Positions 26,087 to 34,228 of a DNA stretch of 64,000 nucleotides are shown here, in pieces. The position numbers were made by a program, and so were the translations under genes. How positions within the stretch are numbered: position 1 is the stretch's first letter; each line of letters starts with the position of its first letter. The stretch lies in the NCBI GenBank assembly GCA_963746175.1, contig CAVVAH010000004.1:868001-932000 (forward strand), in the 5' to 3' direction. This stretch comes from CAVVAH01 sp963746175. GTDB taxonomy: Bacteria; Actinomycetota; Actinomycetes; JACCUZ01. The notes under the pieces are model-generated. The model made no database searches, was not told the DNA's origin, and saw only the letters and a program-made list of their open reading frames with translations.

Positions 26087-27115
26087 TCAGCGCTCGGCGG
26101 CGAAGTCCGCCGTTCCCGTCGCGAGGTCGACCGCGGCGGTGAACCCGAGCTCGTGGCGGGCCCGCTCCGGCGACGCCACCACGTGCCGCACGTCCCCCAC
26201 CCGGAACTCGCCCGTCACCACGGGTGGCGGCCCGTCGACCGCCGTCGACAGCGCGGCCGCGAGGTCGCCCACCGTGACGGGGATCCCGCTCGCGACGTTG
26301 TATGCCGCGAGCCGGCCTCGGGGCAGCGAGCCGCTCTCGAGGCCGAGCCGGTTGGCCACGGCCACGTCCCGGACGTGTACGAAATCGCGCAGCTGCCGGC
26401 CGTCCTCGAACACCCGGGGCGCCTCGCCCCGCGCCAGCGCCGAGCGGAACAGCGCAGCCACACCGGCGTACGGCGTGTCCCGCGGCAGCCGGCGGCCGTA
26501 CACGTTGTGGTACCTCAGGGCGATCCCGGTGGCGGCGCTCATAGCGACCCAGGTGGCGGCCAGGTGCTCCTGCGCGACCTTGGACGCCGCGTAGCCGTTG
26601 CGCGGGTCGAGCCGGGCCGTCTCGTCCACCGTCCGCACGCCGATCGGGGCGGCGCACACCGGGCAGGTCGGCTCGAACCGGCCGGCAGCCAGGTCGTCAA
26701 GGTTCCTCGGCCCTGGGGTGACGGCGCCGTGCTCGGCGCAGTCGTAGCCGCCCTCGCCGTAGACGACCATCGACGACGCGAGGACCAGCCGCGCCGTCCC
26801 GGCGTCCGCCATCGCCGAGAGCAGCACAGCCGTCCCAAGGTCGTTGCGGCGGACGTAGTCGGCGAGGTCGGCGACACCGCTGCCCAGCCCGACCTTCGCG
26901 GCCTGGTGGCAGACGGCGTCGACACCCACCAGCGCGGCCCCGGTCACCGCGGGGTCGGCCACGTCACCCACGACGAGCTCGACGTCCGGCGGTAGGTGCT
27001 CGCGACGACCGGTGGAGAGGTCGTCGAGGACCCGCACGTCGTGGCCCGACCCGAGCAGCTCCTCGACGACGTGCGACCCGACGAAGCCGCAGCCACCGGT
27101 CACCAAGACGTGCAA
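26087..27115 (-). CDS. NAD-dependent epimerase/dehydratase with zinc-knuckle insert
   Basis: A 342-aa extended SDR. The Rossmann loop is VLVTGGCGFVGSHVVEELL, the catalytic set is SSMVVYG and the Tyr/Lys of NGYAASKVAQEH. Between these lies an insert of about 40 residues with YDCAEHG and FEPTCPVCAAPIG, which could bind zinc through three Cys and a His. TTG start at 27115 behind GAGGAGG. Probably modifies an NDP-sugar for a cell-surface glycan. Confidence 0.88.
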   Translation of the reverse strand: MHVLVTGGCGFVGSHVVEELLGSGHDVRVLDDLSTGRREHLPPDVELVVGDVADPAVTGAALVGVDAVCHQAAKVGLGSGVADLADYVRRNDLGTAVLLSAMADAGTARLVLASSMVVYGEGGYDCAEHGAVTPGPRNLDDLAAGRFEPTCPVCAAPIGVRTVDETARLDPRNGYAASKVAQEHLAATWVAMSAATGIALRYHNVYGRRLPRDTPYAGVAALFRSALARGEAPRVFEDGRQLRDFVHVRDVAVANRLGLESGSLPRGRLAAYNVASGIPVTVGDLAAALSTAVDGPPPVVTGEFRVGDVRHVVASPERARHELGFTAAVDLATGTADFAAER

Positions 27116-27204
27116 GGGTCCTCCTCGGGGACGGTACGAGACCTTCGGGAGGAGGCAACCATGCCTGCTCCGGTCGCGTCGCAGCCCCGAGGTCCGGTGC
27201 GGGC

Positions 27205-27975
27205 ATGAGCCCCCGCCGGCGGCTGTTCGTCGCGGGGCTCGTTCTGCTGCTCGGCCTGTCGTTCGCGGTCGTCGCCGTCGCGCTCGTCCGGTCGTCGGAC
27301 CGCCCGGACCTGGTGGGGCAGGACCGACCGGGACCGGTGCTGCTCGTCCCGGGGTACGGCGGCAGCGTCGTGGCCCTCGACCGGTTGGCCGCCGCGCTGC
27401 GGGCGGCCGGACGGGACGCGACCGTCGTGGGGCTGCCTGGAGACGGCGCCGGTCCGCTCGAGGACCAGGCGACAGCGCTCGGCACCGCGGCGCAGGCAGC
27501 GCTCGACGCGGGGGCACCGTCGGTCGACGTGGTCGGCTACTCGGCCGGCGGGGTGGTGGCGCGGCTCTGGGTCGCCGAGCACGGCGGCACCGACCAGGCC
27601 CGCCGGGTGGTCACGCTCGGGTCGCCGCAGCACGGCACCGACGTGGCCGGTCTGGCCGCGGTCCTCGCGCCGGACTCCTGCCCAGCCGCCTGCCAGGAGC
27701 TGGCGCCGGACAGTCCCCTGCTCGGCCGGCTCAACCGCGGCGACGAGACGCCGGCCGGCCCGCTGTGGGTCAGCATCTGGACGACCGACGACCAGGTCGT
27801 CACGCCGCCGGCGAGCGCCTCGCTCGACGGCGCGCTCGACCTGGCGGTGCAGGACGTCTGCCCGGGACGTCCGGTCGCCCACGGCGAGCTGCCCACCGAC
27901 CCGGCGGTGCAGGCGCTGGTGCTGGACGCGCTCGGGGTCGCAGCGCCGTCCGCTCCGCGCAGCTGCCCGGTGTGA
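27205..27975 (+). CDS. Secreted or membrane-anchored lipase (alpha/beta hydrolase)
   Basis: A 256-aa protein. An N-terminal hydrophobic signal/anchor (LFVAGLVLLLGLSFAVVAVA) precedes an alpha/beta hydrolase: oxyanion VLLVPGYGGS, nucleophile VVGYSAGGVVARLW, Asp in TTDDQVV, His in VAHGELPTD. It resembles class 2 (EstA-type) lipases. Three or more cysteines suggest disulfides outside the cell. It is divergent from the epimerase gene and convergent with the ABC permease gene. Confidence 0.85.
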   Translation: MSPRRRLFVAGLVLLLGLSFAVVAVALVRSSDRPDLVGQDRPGPVLLVPGYGGSVVALDRLAAALRAAGRDATVVGLPGDGAGPLEDQATALGTAAQAALDAGAPSVDVVGYSAGGVVARLWVAEHGGTDQARRVVTLGSPQHGTDVAGLAAVLAPDSCPAACQELAPDSPLLGRLNRGDETPAGPLWVSIWTTDDQVVTPPASASLDGALDLAVQDVCPGRPVAHGELPTDPAVQALVLDALGVAAPSAPRSCPV

Positions 27976-27991
27976 CGGCTGCGACCGCTGC

Positions 27992-28813
27992 TCAGCTGGT
28001 GACGTCACGGGTGGTGAACGCGGCCCAGGCCAGCCCGAGGAACACGACGGCGTAGGCACCCTGGACGAGGACGCCGAGCCGGATGTCGTGCCAGAGGATC
28101 GGGTCGCGGAAGAAGTCGACCCAGGCCAGCCAGTACCGCGTCGGCAGGTACTGCTTGACCGAGGACGCCGCGTCGAGGGTGACCAGCACCTGGCTGGTGA
28201 CGAGGACAACCAGCGCGCCGAGCGTCGCCGCGAGCGGCGAGTCGGTGAGCGTGGAGAGGAACAGCGCCACCGCGGCGACGCCGAGCATCGACCAGGTGAT
28301 GTAGAGGATCACGAGGACGGTGCGGACGGTGAGCTGCTGGGGCGTCAGCGTGCTGCCCGACAGGCCGGTCACCACCTCGGCCGGCGAGCCGGGCACCGGC
28401 ACGAACAGATGCGTCCCCACCTCGTACGCCGTCGCGGCGACGGCCGTCACGGCCACGACCAGGAACACCAGGACCGAGAGCAGCTTGGCGGCGAGCAGCC
28501 GGGTGCGCCCGACGGGCCGGACCAGCAGGTACCGCAGCGTTCCGGCCGACGCCTCGCCGGCGACGGCGTCGCCCGCCACCACCGAGACCGCGACCGGGAG
28601 GAAGAGCGGGAGCACGATGCCGAGCGCCGCAGCCGGGAAGAGCGCCCCGTTCGCGAGCACTGCCGACAGGAAAGCCGGACCCTCGCCCGGACGCGGCGCG
28701 ACGTCGGTGACGGCCAGGAACACGGCGACGACCGTCGGCAGCAGGCACAGCAGGGCGATGGTCACCCAGGTCCGCGGCCGGCGGAAGAGCTTGGACAGCT
28801 CGACGGCGATCAC
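27992..28813 (-). CDS. ABC exporter permease (ABC-2 type)
   Basis: A 273-aa protein with six hydrophobic spans. It opens IAVELSKLFRRPRTWVTIAL, the usual start of ABC-2 permeases, and has the conserved AVAGEASAGTLRYLLVRPVG segment. GTG start at 28813 overlaps the ATPase stop by four bases. Third gene of the RseB-like/ATPase/permease operon. Substrate unknown. Confidence 0.9.
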   Translation of the reverse strand: MIAVELSKLFRRPRTWVTIALLCLLPTVVAVFLAVTDVAPRPGEGPAFLSAVLANGALFPAAALGIVLPLFLPVAVSVVAGDAVAGEASAGTLRYLLVRPVGRTRLLAAKLLSVLVFLVVAVTAVAATAYEVGTHLFVPVPGSPAEVVTGLSGSTLTPQQLTVRTVLVILYITWSMLGVAAVALFLSTLTDSPLAATLGALVVLVTSQVLVTLDAASSVKQYLPTRYWLAWVDFFRDPILWHDIRLGVLVQGAYAVVFLGLAWAAFTTRDVTS

Positions 28814-29739
28814 CGGGGCTCCTCGCGGGCGACCCGGTCCGACCCGGGTCCGGTGAGCTCGAGCACGACCTGCTCGAGGCTGCGACGCTCGACGCGGAGG
28901 CCGGTCAGCCGGACGCCGCGCTCGACGAGCAGCCCGGCCAGCCGCTCCGGCTGGTCCTCCCTCACGGACAGCAGGTCGCCGTCCCTGTGCTCGACCCGGC
29001 CGTCGAGGACCGAGAGCGCGAGATCCGGGTCCGGCGTCTGCACCAGTACCCGTCCGGTCGGCGCACGCAGCGCCTCGAGGTCCTCCTGCGCGACGAGCCG
29101 ACCGGCCTGCAGCACACCGACCCGCGTGCACAGTGCCTCGACCTCACTGAGCAGGTGGCTCGAGACGAGCAGCGTCGTGCCCTGCCGGTTGAGCTCGAGC
29201 AGCAGGTCGCGTACCTCGTGGATCCCCTGCGGGTCCAGACCGTTGGTGGGCTCGTCCAGGACGAGGAGCCGTGGCCGTCGCAGCAGCGCGCCGGCCAGTC
29301 CCAGCCGGGCCCGCATACCGAGGGAGAACGTCTTCACCGGCCGGCCTCCGACCGCGTCGAGCCCCACCTGGGCGAGCGCCTCGTCGACCCGGGTCCGCCT
29401 GGTACGCCGCGGACCACCGGGCCCAGCGGCGTCCACGAGCGACAGGTTGACCCGGGCCGACAGGTGGCCGTAGGCCGCCGGTCCCTCGATCAGGGCACCG
29501 ACCTCGGGGAGCTGCTTGCGGGCGGGCCCCGGCATGCGGGTGCCGAACAGCTCGACGGTGCCAGACGTGGCGAACACCAGCCCGAGCAGGATGCGCACCG
29601 TGGTGGTCTTGCCGGAGCCGTTGGGGCCGAGGAAGCCGTAGCGGACGCCGGCGGCCACCTCGATCGAGACGTCGTCGACGGCGAGGACGCGACCGAAGCG
29701 CTTCGTGAGGCCCCGGGTCACGACGACGGGGTCGCTCAT
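28810..29739 (-). CDS. ABC exporter ATP-binding protein
   Basis: A 309-aa ATPase. Walker A FLGPNGSGKTTTVRILLG, signature FSLGMRARLGLAGALL (the SLGM variant of drug/lipid exporters), Walker B RLLVLDEPTNGLDPQG, H-loop VSSHLLSEVE. ATG 29739 overlaps the stop of the RseB-like gene. Works with the following permease. Confidence 0.92.
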   Translation of the reverse strand: MSDPVVVTRGLTKRFGRVLAVDDVSIEVAAGVRYGFLGPNGSGKTTTVRILLGLVFATSGTVELFGTRMPGPARKQLPEVGALIEGPAAYGHLSARVNLSLVDAAGPGGPRRTRRTRVDEALAQVGLDAVGGRPVKTFSLGMRARLGLAGALLRRPRLLVLDEPTNGLDPQGIHEVRDLLLELNRQGTTLLVSSHLLSEVEALCTRVGVLQAGRLVAQEDLEALRAPTGRVLVQTPDPDLALSVLDGRVEHRDGDLLSVREDQPERLAGLLVERGVRLTGLRVERRSLEQVVLELTGPGSDRVAREEPR

Positions 29740-30878
29740 CGGAACGGCGGCGGGTCGTCGAGCAGCTGCCGGGCCGCGTCCTGCAGCACGGTCGGCACGA
29801 CCGTGCCGGCGACGAGGTAGGACCGGCCCCGCCGGCCGCCATCGGTGCTCCGCACCACCACCGCGTTGAGCAGCGGCGTGCCCACGAGCACGGCGTCCCC
29901 CGCCGGGCCGACGTCGAGGGGCGTGCCGCCCCCCGCGGCTGCCGCGGTCTGCGCCGAGCCGCCGAGCCGCGACCACAGCGGCAGCACGACGAACCTCGCG
30001 AGCCCGGTGCCGTAGGTCGCGGTGCCGCCCCCGCTACCCAGCAGGCCGGGGCTGCGGCGCAGGCCTGCCAGCGCGTCCGGCAGCGCGAACGGCGCGAACC
30101 GGTCGACGGCCGCGGCGAGGTCCGGGGTCCGCGTCGTGCGCATCCGGCCGAACGGCGGCACCTTCGGTGTCAGGACGCCGGCGCTCGGTGCCGTCAGGTC
30201 GACCTCGACGAACGTGCTGCGGACCGCGGTCACGGCACTGCCGCGCGGGACCACGACGAGCGACAGCGGCAGACCGGTGCGCCGGTCGACGCAGACGTCG
30301 AGGTGGCCGACGGTGCTGAGCCGGTCGGCCGGCCGCACCCGGATGCCGTCACAGCTCCGGCCGGCGACCCGGCGGGAGGGCAGCCCGGTCACCGAATCTC
30401 CTGAGGTCGTGCCGGCGAGCGCTCGGAGGACGGCCAGGGGCGGAACCAGGTCGTCGACCCTGGGCAGCCGGACCGGAGTGGTCCCGACGACGCGCCGTAC
30501 CGCACCGGACTCGAAGTCCCAGGTCTGCACCCCGTCGTCGACGGCGTACGTGCCGGACTCGCCGATGGCCGTGATCCGGTCGACCCGCCAGGCCGTCGGC
30601 GACCGCCACCACACCCGGGTCCGGGACGTCCCGCCGAGCAGGGCCGCGACATCGCCGAGCCGGGGCAGGTCCGGCAGGCCGAGGCTCCCGGTGCTCTCCG
30701 CCAGGCCCTGATACTCCACACCGGAAGAGTGCATCGCCCGGGCGAGCACCTGCCTGGGCGTCTGGGCGGGTGCGCCCGCGGGCCACCGGACGTACGCCGG
30801 CGGGGCGAGAGCGACCGCCGTCAGCCCGGCGAGGGCGGCCGCCCACCGCCGAGCGGTGCCACCGGTCGCCACGCCCAT
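29736..30878 (-). CDS. RseB/LolA-fold secreted or anchored regulatory protein
   Basis: A 380-aa protein with an N-terminal hydrophobic segment (WAAALAGLTAVALAPPAYV) and a beta-rich body of the MucB/RseB type: YQGLAESTGSLGLPDLP, VWWRSPTAWRVDRI and YAVDDGVQTWDFES form the first half-barrel strands. Such proteins sense lipids or envelope stress and usually sit next to ECF sigma genes. Here the upstream gene is only a reduced sigma-like protein, and the downstream genes are an ABC exporter. Confidence 0.8.
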   Translation of the reverse strand: MGVATGGTARRWAAALAGLTAVALAPPAYVRWPAGAPAQTPRQVLARAMHSSGVEYQGLAESTGSLGLPDLPRLGDVAALLGGTSRTRVWWRSPTAWRVDRITAIGESGTYAVDDGVQTWDFESGAVRRVVGTTPVRLPRVDDLVPPLAVLRALAGTTSGDSVTGLPSRRVAGRSCDGIRVRPADRLSTVGHLDVCVDRRTGLPLSLVVVPRGSAVTAVRSTFVEVDLTAPSAGVLTPKVPPFGRMRTTRTPDLAAAVDRFAPFALPDALAGLRRSPGLLGSGGGTATYGTGLARFVVLPLWSRLGGSAQTAAAAGGGTPLDVGPAGDAVLVGTPLLNAVVVRSTDGGRRGRSYLVAGTVVPTVLQDAARQLLDDPPPFR

Positions 30879-31026
30879 GTCGTCACGCTACGTCCGGTTC
30901 GCTGGGCGCACCGGGGACGTCACCGGACCGTAAGCACCGGTTCAGCCGTCACCGACTCGCTGTCGCGGGCACGCGCCGATCCCGACCGACTCCCGACCTC
31001 CGTCCCCGCTGGCACCTCTCCGCGGA

Positions 31027-31329
31027 TCATCGCTCCACGCGTTGCCCGGCGTCCTCAAACGACGCGACCCGCAGGACCCAGACGACGGCGTTCTCGTCGA
31101 CGGTGTACGACGGGGCCAGCTGCCACAGGCGCGCGAAGGCGGTGAGCACGGCCTCGTCGGCGCCTCGTTGCGCCCGCACCAGCGGGTAGAACGCGTCGAA
31201 CAGCTGGCCGAAGGCCCGTTCGTCTCCGCGGCCGCAGGCCAAGAGGCACGCCGCGACACCTCGGCCGCACTCCACCGACCCTGCATGTCCGGGCCCCGTC
31301 ACATCGCTTCCGCCAACCCGGCTACTCAC
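31027..31329 (-). CDS. Reduced sigma-factor-like protein (region 2 only)
   Basis: A 100-aa protein. ACGRGDERAFGQLFDAFYPL is a typical ECF sigma region 2.1, and ADEAVLTAFARLWQLAPSY matches the 2.2-2.4 helix, but the segment between them is shortened and region 4 is absent. GTG start at 31329 with AGGTGG upstream. Actinomycete relatives carry a full ECF sigma gene before RseB-like and ABC genes, so this looks like a decayed or repurposed sigma factor. It cannot recognise a -35 element by itself. Confidence 0.6.
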   Translation of the reverse strand: MSSRVGGSDVTGPGHAGSVECGRGVAACLLACGRGDERAFGQLFDAFYPLVRAQRGADEAVLTAFARLWQLAPSYTVDENAVVWVLRVASFEDAGQRVER

Positions 31330-31434
31330 AAGACCACCTAGCCAAAGGCCACCTCAGGTGCAACCGCGCATGGCTCTCGGCTGCCCTCGCGGTGCCGGGC
31401 CGACGGACGGAGACGCTGTCCGGGTGCGAGGCAG

Positions 31435-31689
31435 TCAGTCGTCCTGGCCGAGGCGCTTGCGACCGCGTCCACTCAGGCCGAGCTCCATGGCATGGGGCCG
31501 ACGGGTGCCGGGACTGAACCGGAGGTCGCCGTTCTCGATGAGACGGTGCACCGCAGCGGCCACCTGCCGGACGTCCGCACCGGGAATCTCCCAGGCGAGC
31601 GCCTCATGGTCGATCTGGGCCCCCGCACGCACGTCCCGAAGAACGGCGAGCTCGATCGTCTCGCCGACCTGGTCGCCCTCCCCGCTCAC
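31435..31689 (-). CDS. Small winged-helix-like protein
   Basis: An 84-aa protein starting at GTG 31689 (VSGEGDQVGETIELAVLRDV). It shows a helix-turn-helix pattern (EALAWEIPGADVRQVAAAVH then RLIENGDLRFSPGTR) with a short wing, so it is probably a small DNA-binding protein of the PadR/MarR style. Targets unknown. Confidence 0.55.
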   Translation of the reverse strand: MSGEGDQVGETIELAVLRDVRAGAQIDHEALAWEIPGADVRQVAAAVHRLIENGDLRFSPGTRRPHAMELGLSGRGRKRLGQDD

Positions 31690-31778
31690 CCGGTCAGCCT
31701 GGCACGCGAAGAACGGCACTGCTGAGAGGCTCCGGGGAGCACGATTGCTCTCAGGCCGGCCGTTTCTCATCCGCCCCG

Positions 31779-32249
31779 GTGGGAACCACCGGCGTCGTGA
31801 TCCCCTTGCTCCGTGGCGCGGCTGCTGGTGCTGCCGGCACGACAGCCCTCAACAGCATCACCTATCTGGACATGGCGCTGCGAGCCCGCCCTGCGAGCAG
31901 CACGCCACAGGACACCGTCGAGAAGGCGGTCGACATAGCCGGCGTCGATGTCCCCGGGTCGCGCGAGGCGAAGGACAACCGCACGGCCGCACTGGGCGCG
32001 CTGACCGGCCTGGCCACGGGGGTCGGTGTGGGGGCTGCGTACGGGATGCTCCGAGGACTCGGCTTCCGCCCGCCGGTCGTGGTCGGGGGTTTCATCGCTG
32101 CTTCTGCAGCGATCATCGGATCCAACGCTCCCATGACCGTCCTGGGCGTGACCGACCCACGCACCTGGGCCCAGGCCGACTGGATCCCCGACCTCGTGCC
32201 CCACCTCGCCTACGGCCTGGTCACGGCAGCGGTCTACGGCAAGGACTGA
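31779..32249 (+). CDS. Conserved hypothetical membrane protein
   Basis: A 156-aa protein. Glycine/alanine-rich hydrophobic stretches (LLRGAAAGAAGTTALNSITY, ALTGLATGVGVGAAYGML, VVVGGFIAASAAIIG, LAYGLVTAAVYG) look like three to four helices of a small integral membrane protein of a type common in actinomycetes. GTG start at 31779, or GTG 31797. Function unknown. It is the last gene before the tRNA-derived scar. Confidence 0.65.
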   Translation: MGTTGVVIPLLRGAAAGAAGTTALNSITYLDMALRARPASSTPQDTVEKAVDIAGVDVPGSREAKDNRTAALGALTGLATGVGVGAAYGMLRGLGFRPPVVVGGFIAASAAIIGSNAPMTVLGVTDPRTWAQADWIPDLVPHLAYGLVTAAVYGKD

Positions 32250-32489
32250 CAGTCCGGCGCTCCGGCGGCCCGGTGCGCCGCGCCCGGCCTCGGCCCCATC
32301 CGGGACGCACCGGTGCGGGGACGTAGAACCCAGAAGAGCACGAGAGGGGTCAGTGCGATAGGCCGGGAACCATCGAGTCGGGCTCGTGCAACCCGCGTGC
32401 GACAGCAAGCGGAGACAAGGGGCGGTCCGGGGGCAGATCAAGGGCACAAGAACTCGCTCCGCGATCGGCCGCTTGAGGCTGCGCATCAA

Positions 32490-32534
32490 CTTCCCAAGCT
32501 GACAGTGCGAGTTCGATTCTCGTCACCCGCTCCA
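32490..32534 (+). repeat. tRNA-Gly(CCC) 3' fragment, probable att site
   Basis: The 45 bases reproduce the 3' half of a tRNA-Gly gene: anticodon loop TTCCCAA (32491-32497), 3' anticodon strand GCTGA, T arm GCGAG-TTCGATT-CTCGT, acceptor strand CACCCGC, discriminator T and encoded CCA. The 5' half (GCGGGTG acceptor, D arm) is absent: the matching position upstream reads unrelated sequence and the anticodon stem mispairs at 32489. This is the classic product of integrase-mediated insertion into a tRNA 3' end, not a working tRNA. Confidence 0.75.
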
Positions 32535-32538
32535 GCCC

Positions 32539-32560
32539 TTCCTGGTGGGACCGGCAGGAA
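32539..32560 (+). terminator. Hairpin after the tRNA fragment
   Basis: TTCCTG-gtgggaccgg-CAGGAA, a 6-bp stem with a 10-base loop, five bases after the CCA. It is placed like a tRNA terminator and suggests that sequence to the right is the original flank of the tRNA gene. The rest of 32250-32603 holds no gene. Confidence 0.4.
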
Positions 32561-32603
32561 CCGCGCCTCGGCCGGCCGCTGGACCGAACCGCGCCCGACG
32601 GAG

Positions 32604-32963
32604 TCAGCTGGCCGGAGGCCGCGGCTTGAAGCGGCGGACCTCGTGGGGCCAGCCGCACGCCTCCGCGACCTTGCCCGCCCACATCGTGGCGGCCTCGTCA
32701 TCGGCCACGTCGACCAGGGCGAACCCGCCCAGGAACTCCTTGGTCTCGACGTACGGCCCGTCGGTGATCATCACGGTGCCGCTGGTGGGATCAGCGCTGT
32801 ACACCGGGCCGTCCTCCTCCTCGAGCCCCCCGGCGAACACGTACACGCCGGCGGCCTTCATCTCGTCCACGACCGCCCTCGCGAGCGGTCCGCGTCCGCG
32901 GAACCACTCCTCGGTGTGGTCGCCCACCCACTGCTGGTTGAAGTAGAGGAGGTACTCCGGCAT
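32604..32963 (-). CDS. YciI/DGPF-domain protein
   Basis: A 119-aa protein of the YCII-related (DGPF) family: MPEYLLYFNQQWVGDHTEEW at the start and the signature VMITDGPYVETKEFLGGFAL with the DGP motif. The fold is a dimeric ferredoxin-like domain; members often accompany ECF sigma factors of the SigJ type. ATG 32963. No sigma gene is beside it here. Enzymatic role unknown. Confidence 0.88.
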   Translation of the reverse strand: MPEYLLYFNQQWVGDHTEEWFRGRGPLARAVVDEMKAAGVYVFAGGLEEEDGPVYSADPTSGTVMITDGPYVETKEFLGGFALVDVADDEAATMWAGKVAEACGWPHEVRRFKPRPPAS

Positions 32964-33280
32964 GACCGCTCCTGCTTTCTCTGGCCGATCCCTTGGTCCG
33001 GGCCCACCTACCCCACGAACGGCGACAGGCAGATCCGACGCGGTTGTCGGCATTGAAGCACCGGACGCTGCCGGCGTTGATCAGGCGTTGAGTGGCGCGT
33101 TCCGTCCGGCAGAACCCGTACGAACCGGGCATGAAGGGGCCAGATCGCGCCACTCGACGAGCCGGCAGCTCGGTCAGGTCCAGGCGGCGCCCAGCCCTGC
33201 TCCTCCTCCACAGCCGCTCTTGATCTTGACCTTGGTCTTCCCCCCGCAGGGCGGCCCCGGTGAACAGTCGACTCCGGCAG
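32964..33280. other. Intergenic region without a recognised gene
   Basis: About 317 bp between the YciI gene and the murR-like gene, both on the minus strand. Frames here have no family signature or ribosome binding site. It should contain the YciI promoter and the end of the murR transcript. Confidence 0.5.
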
Positions 33281-34210
33281 CTAACGACGGCGCCTGTTGG
33301 CGCCGCGTTCGCGGGTGACCCGGTGACCACTGACCGCGGCGAGCGTCGCCTCGAGCGCCGCCCGTGTCTCGTCGGTGGTCTGCTGGGCGACCCCGACGAA
33401 CATGAAGTCGACCAGGGTCAGCTGCGCGAGGCGGCTCGCCATGGCGCCGCTGCGGAACGTCGTCTCGCGCACCGCCGTGGTGAGCACGTGGTCGGCCACG
33501 TCGACGATGGGGGAGCGCGGGAAGTTGGTGAGGGCGACGGTGGTCGCTCCGCTACGACGAGCCTGGGCGAGCGCGTCGATGGTGTCGGACGTGACGCCGG
33601 TGTGCGAGATGCCGATCGCCACGTCGCCGGGCCGCAGCAGGGCGGCGCTGGTCAGGGCGATGTGGGTGTCGGACCAGGCGAAGGCCGTCTGACCGATGCG
33701 GTGCAGCTTCTGCTGGAAGTCCATCGCGACGAAGGCGCTGGCACCCACGCCGTACACATCGGTGCGACGGGCGGCGACGAGCGCGTCGACCACGGCCTGC
33801 AGCACCGCGACGTCCAGGTGGGACGCCGTCTCCTCGACCGCCCGGGCATCGGCGAAGGCGATCTTCTCGACGATGGCCGCGAGGTCGTCGCCGGGGCCGA
33901 TGTCGCTGCCGACCACGCGCCCGCCGTTGTCGGCACGGCCGGACTCGGTGGCCAGAGTCAGCCGGAGCTGCGGGTAGCCGGACAGGCCGAGGGTCCGGCA
34001 GAACCGGATGACCGTGGTCTCCGAGGTGGCGCACTTCTGCGCCAGCTCCGTGATCGTGCTGGCGGCGACTGCCCGCGGGTCCTCGAGCACCTCCTGCGCG
34101 ACGCGCCGCTCGGAGCGCGACAGGGACGGCAGGATGGCGCGCAGCCGCACGGCGAGAGACTGCCCGTCAGGGGTCGACGGGGTGGCATCGACCTTCGTGG
34201 CTGCGGACAT
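33281..34210 (-). CDS. murR: MurR/RpiR-family regulator (HTH plus SIS)
   Basis: A 309-aa regulator. The RpiR-type HTH (about 20-95) reads LSRSERRVAQEVLEDPRAVA and SETTVIRFCRTLGLSGYPQL; the SIS effector domain (about 125-270) has DVYGVGASAFVAMDFQQKL and GISHTGVTSDTIDALAQA. In Gram-positive muropeptide-salvage clusters, MurR-type regulators respond to MurNAc-6-phosphate. It lies 18 bp downstream of the amiE-namZ-nagZ genes on the same strand, yet has a -10-like TAATTT six bases before its ATG, so it may also be transcribed alone, possibly leaderless. The symbol rests on context as well as family. Confidence 0.8.
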   Translation of the reverse strand: MSAATKVDATPSTPDGQSLAVRLRAILPSLSRSERRVAQEVLEDPRAVAASTITELAQKCATSETTVIRFCRTLGLSGYPQLRLTLATESGRADNGGRVVGSDIGPGDDLAAIVEKIAFADARAVEETASHLDVAVLQAVVDALVAARRTDVYGVGASAFVAMDFQQKLHRIGQTAFAWSDTHIALTSAALLRPGDVAIGISHTGVTSDTIDALAQARRSGATTVALTNFPRSPIVDVADHVLTTAVRETTFRSGAMASRLAQLTLVDFMFVGVAQQTTDETRAALEATLAAVSGHRVTRERGANRRRR

Positions 34211-34224
34211 GAAGGAAAATTACC
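34211..34224. promoter_or_regulatory. Candidate MurR operator before murR
   Basis: GAAGGAAAATTACC directly abuts the murR start. It matches the sequence on the predicted nagZ promoter (39137-39150) at ten of fourteen positions, including GAAA and TTA cores. RpiR-family proteins often bind TGTAA-type half-sites, which fits the complementary GGTAAT. Binding is inferred. Confidence 0.45.
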
Positions 34225-34228
34225 TCGG

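Noticed and set aside
32461..32534. A complete functional tRNA-Gly gene
   Set aside because: The 5' acceptor strand and D arm are absent: the position that should read GCGGGTG reads GCGATCG, and the anticodon stem has a mismatch.
32350..32682. Minus-strand frame containing ERVTRIELALSAWE
   Set aside because: This is the well-known false protein produced by translating the antisense of a tRNA-Gly 3' end; it supports the tRNA scar and is not a gene.
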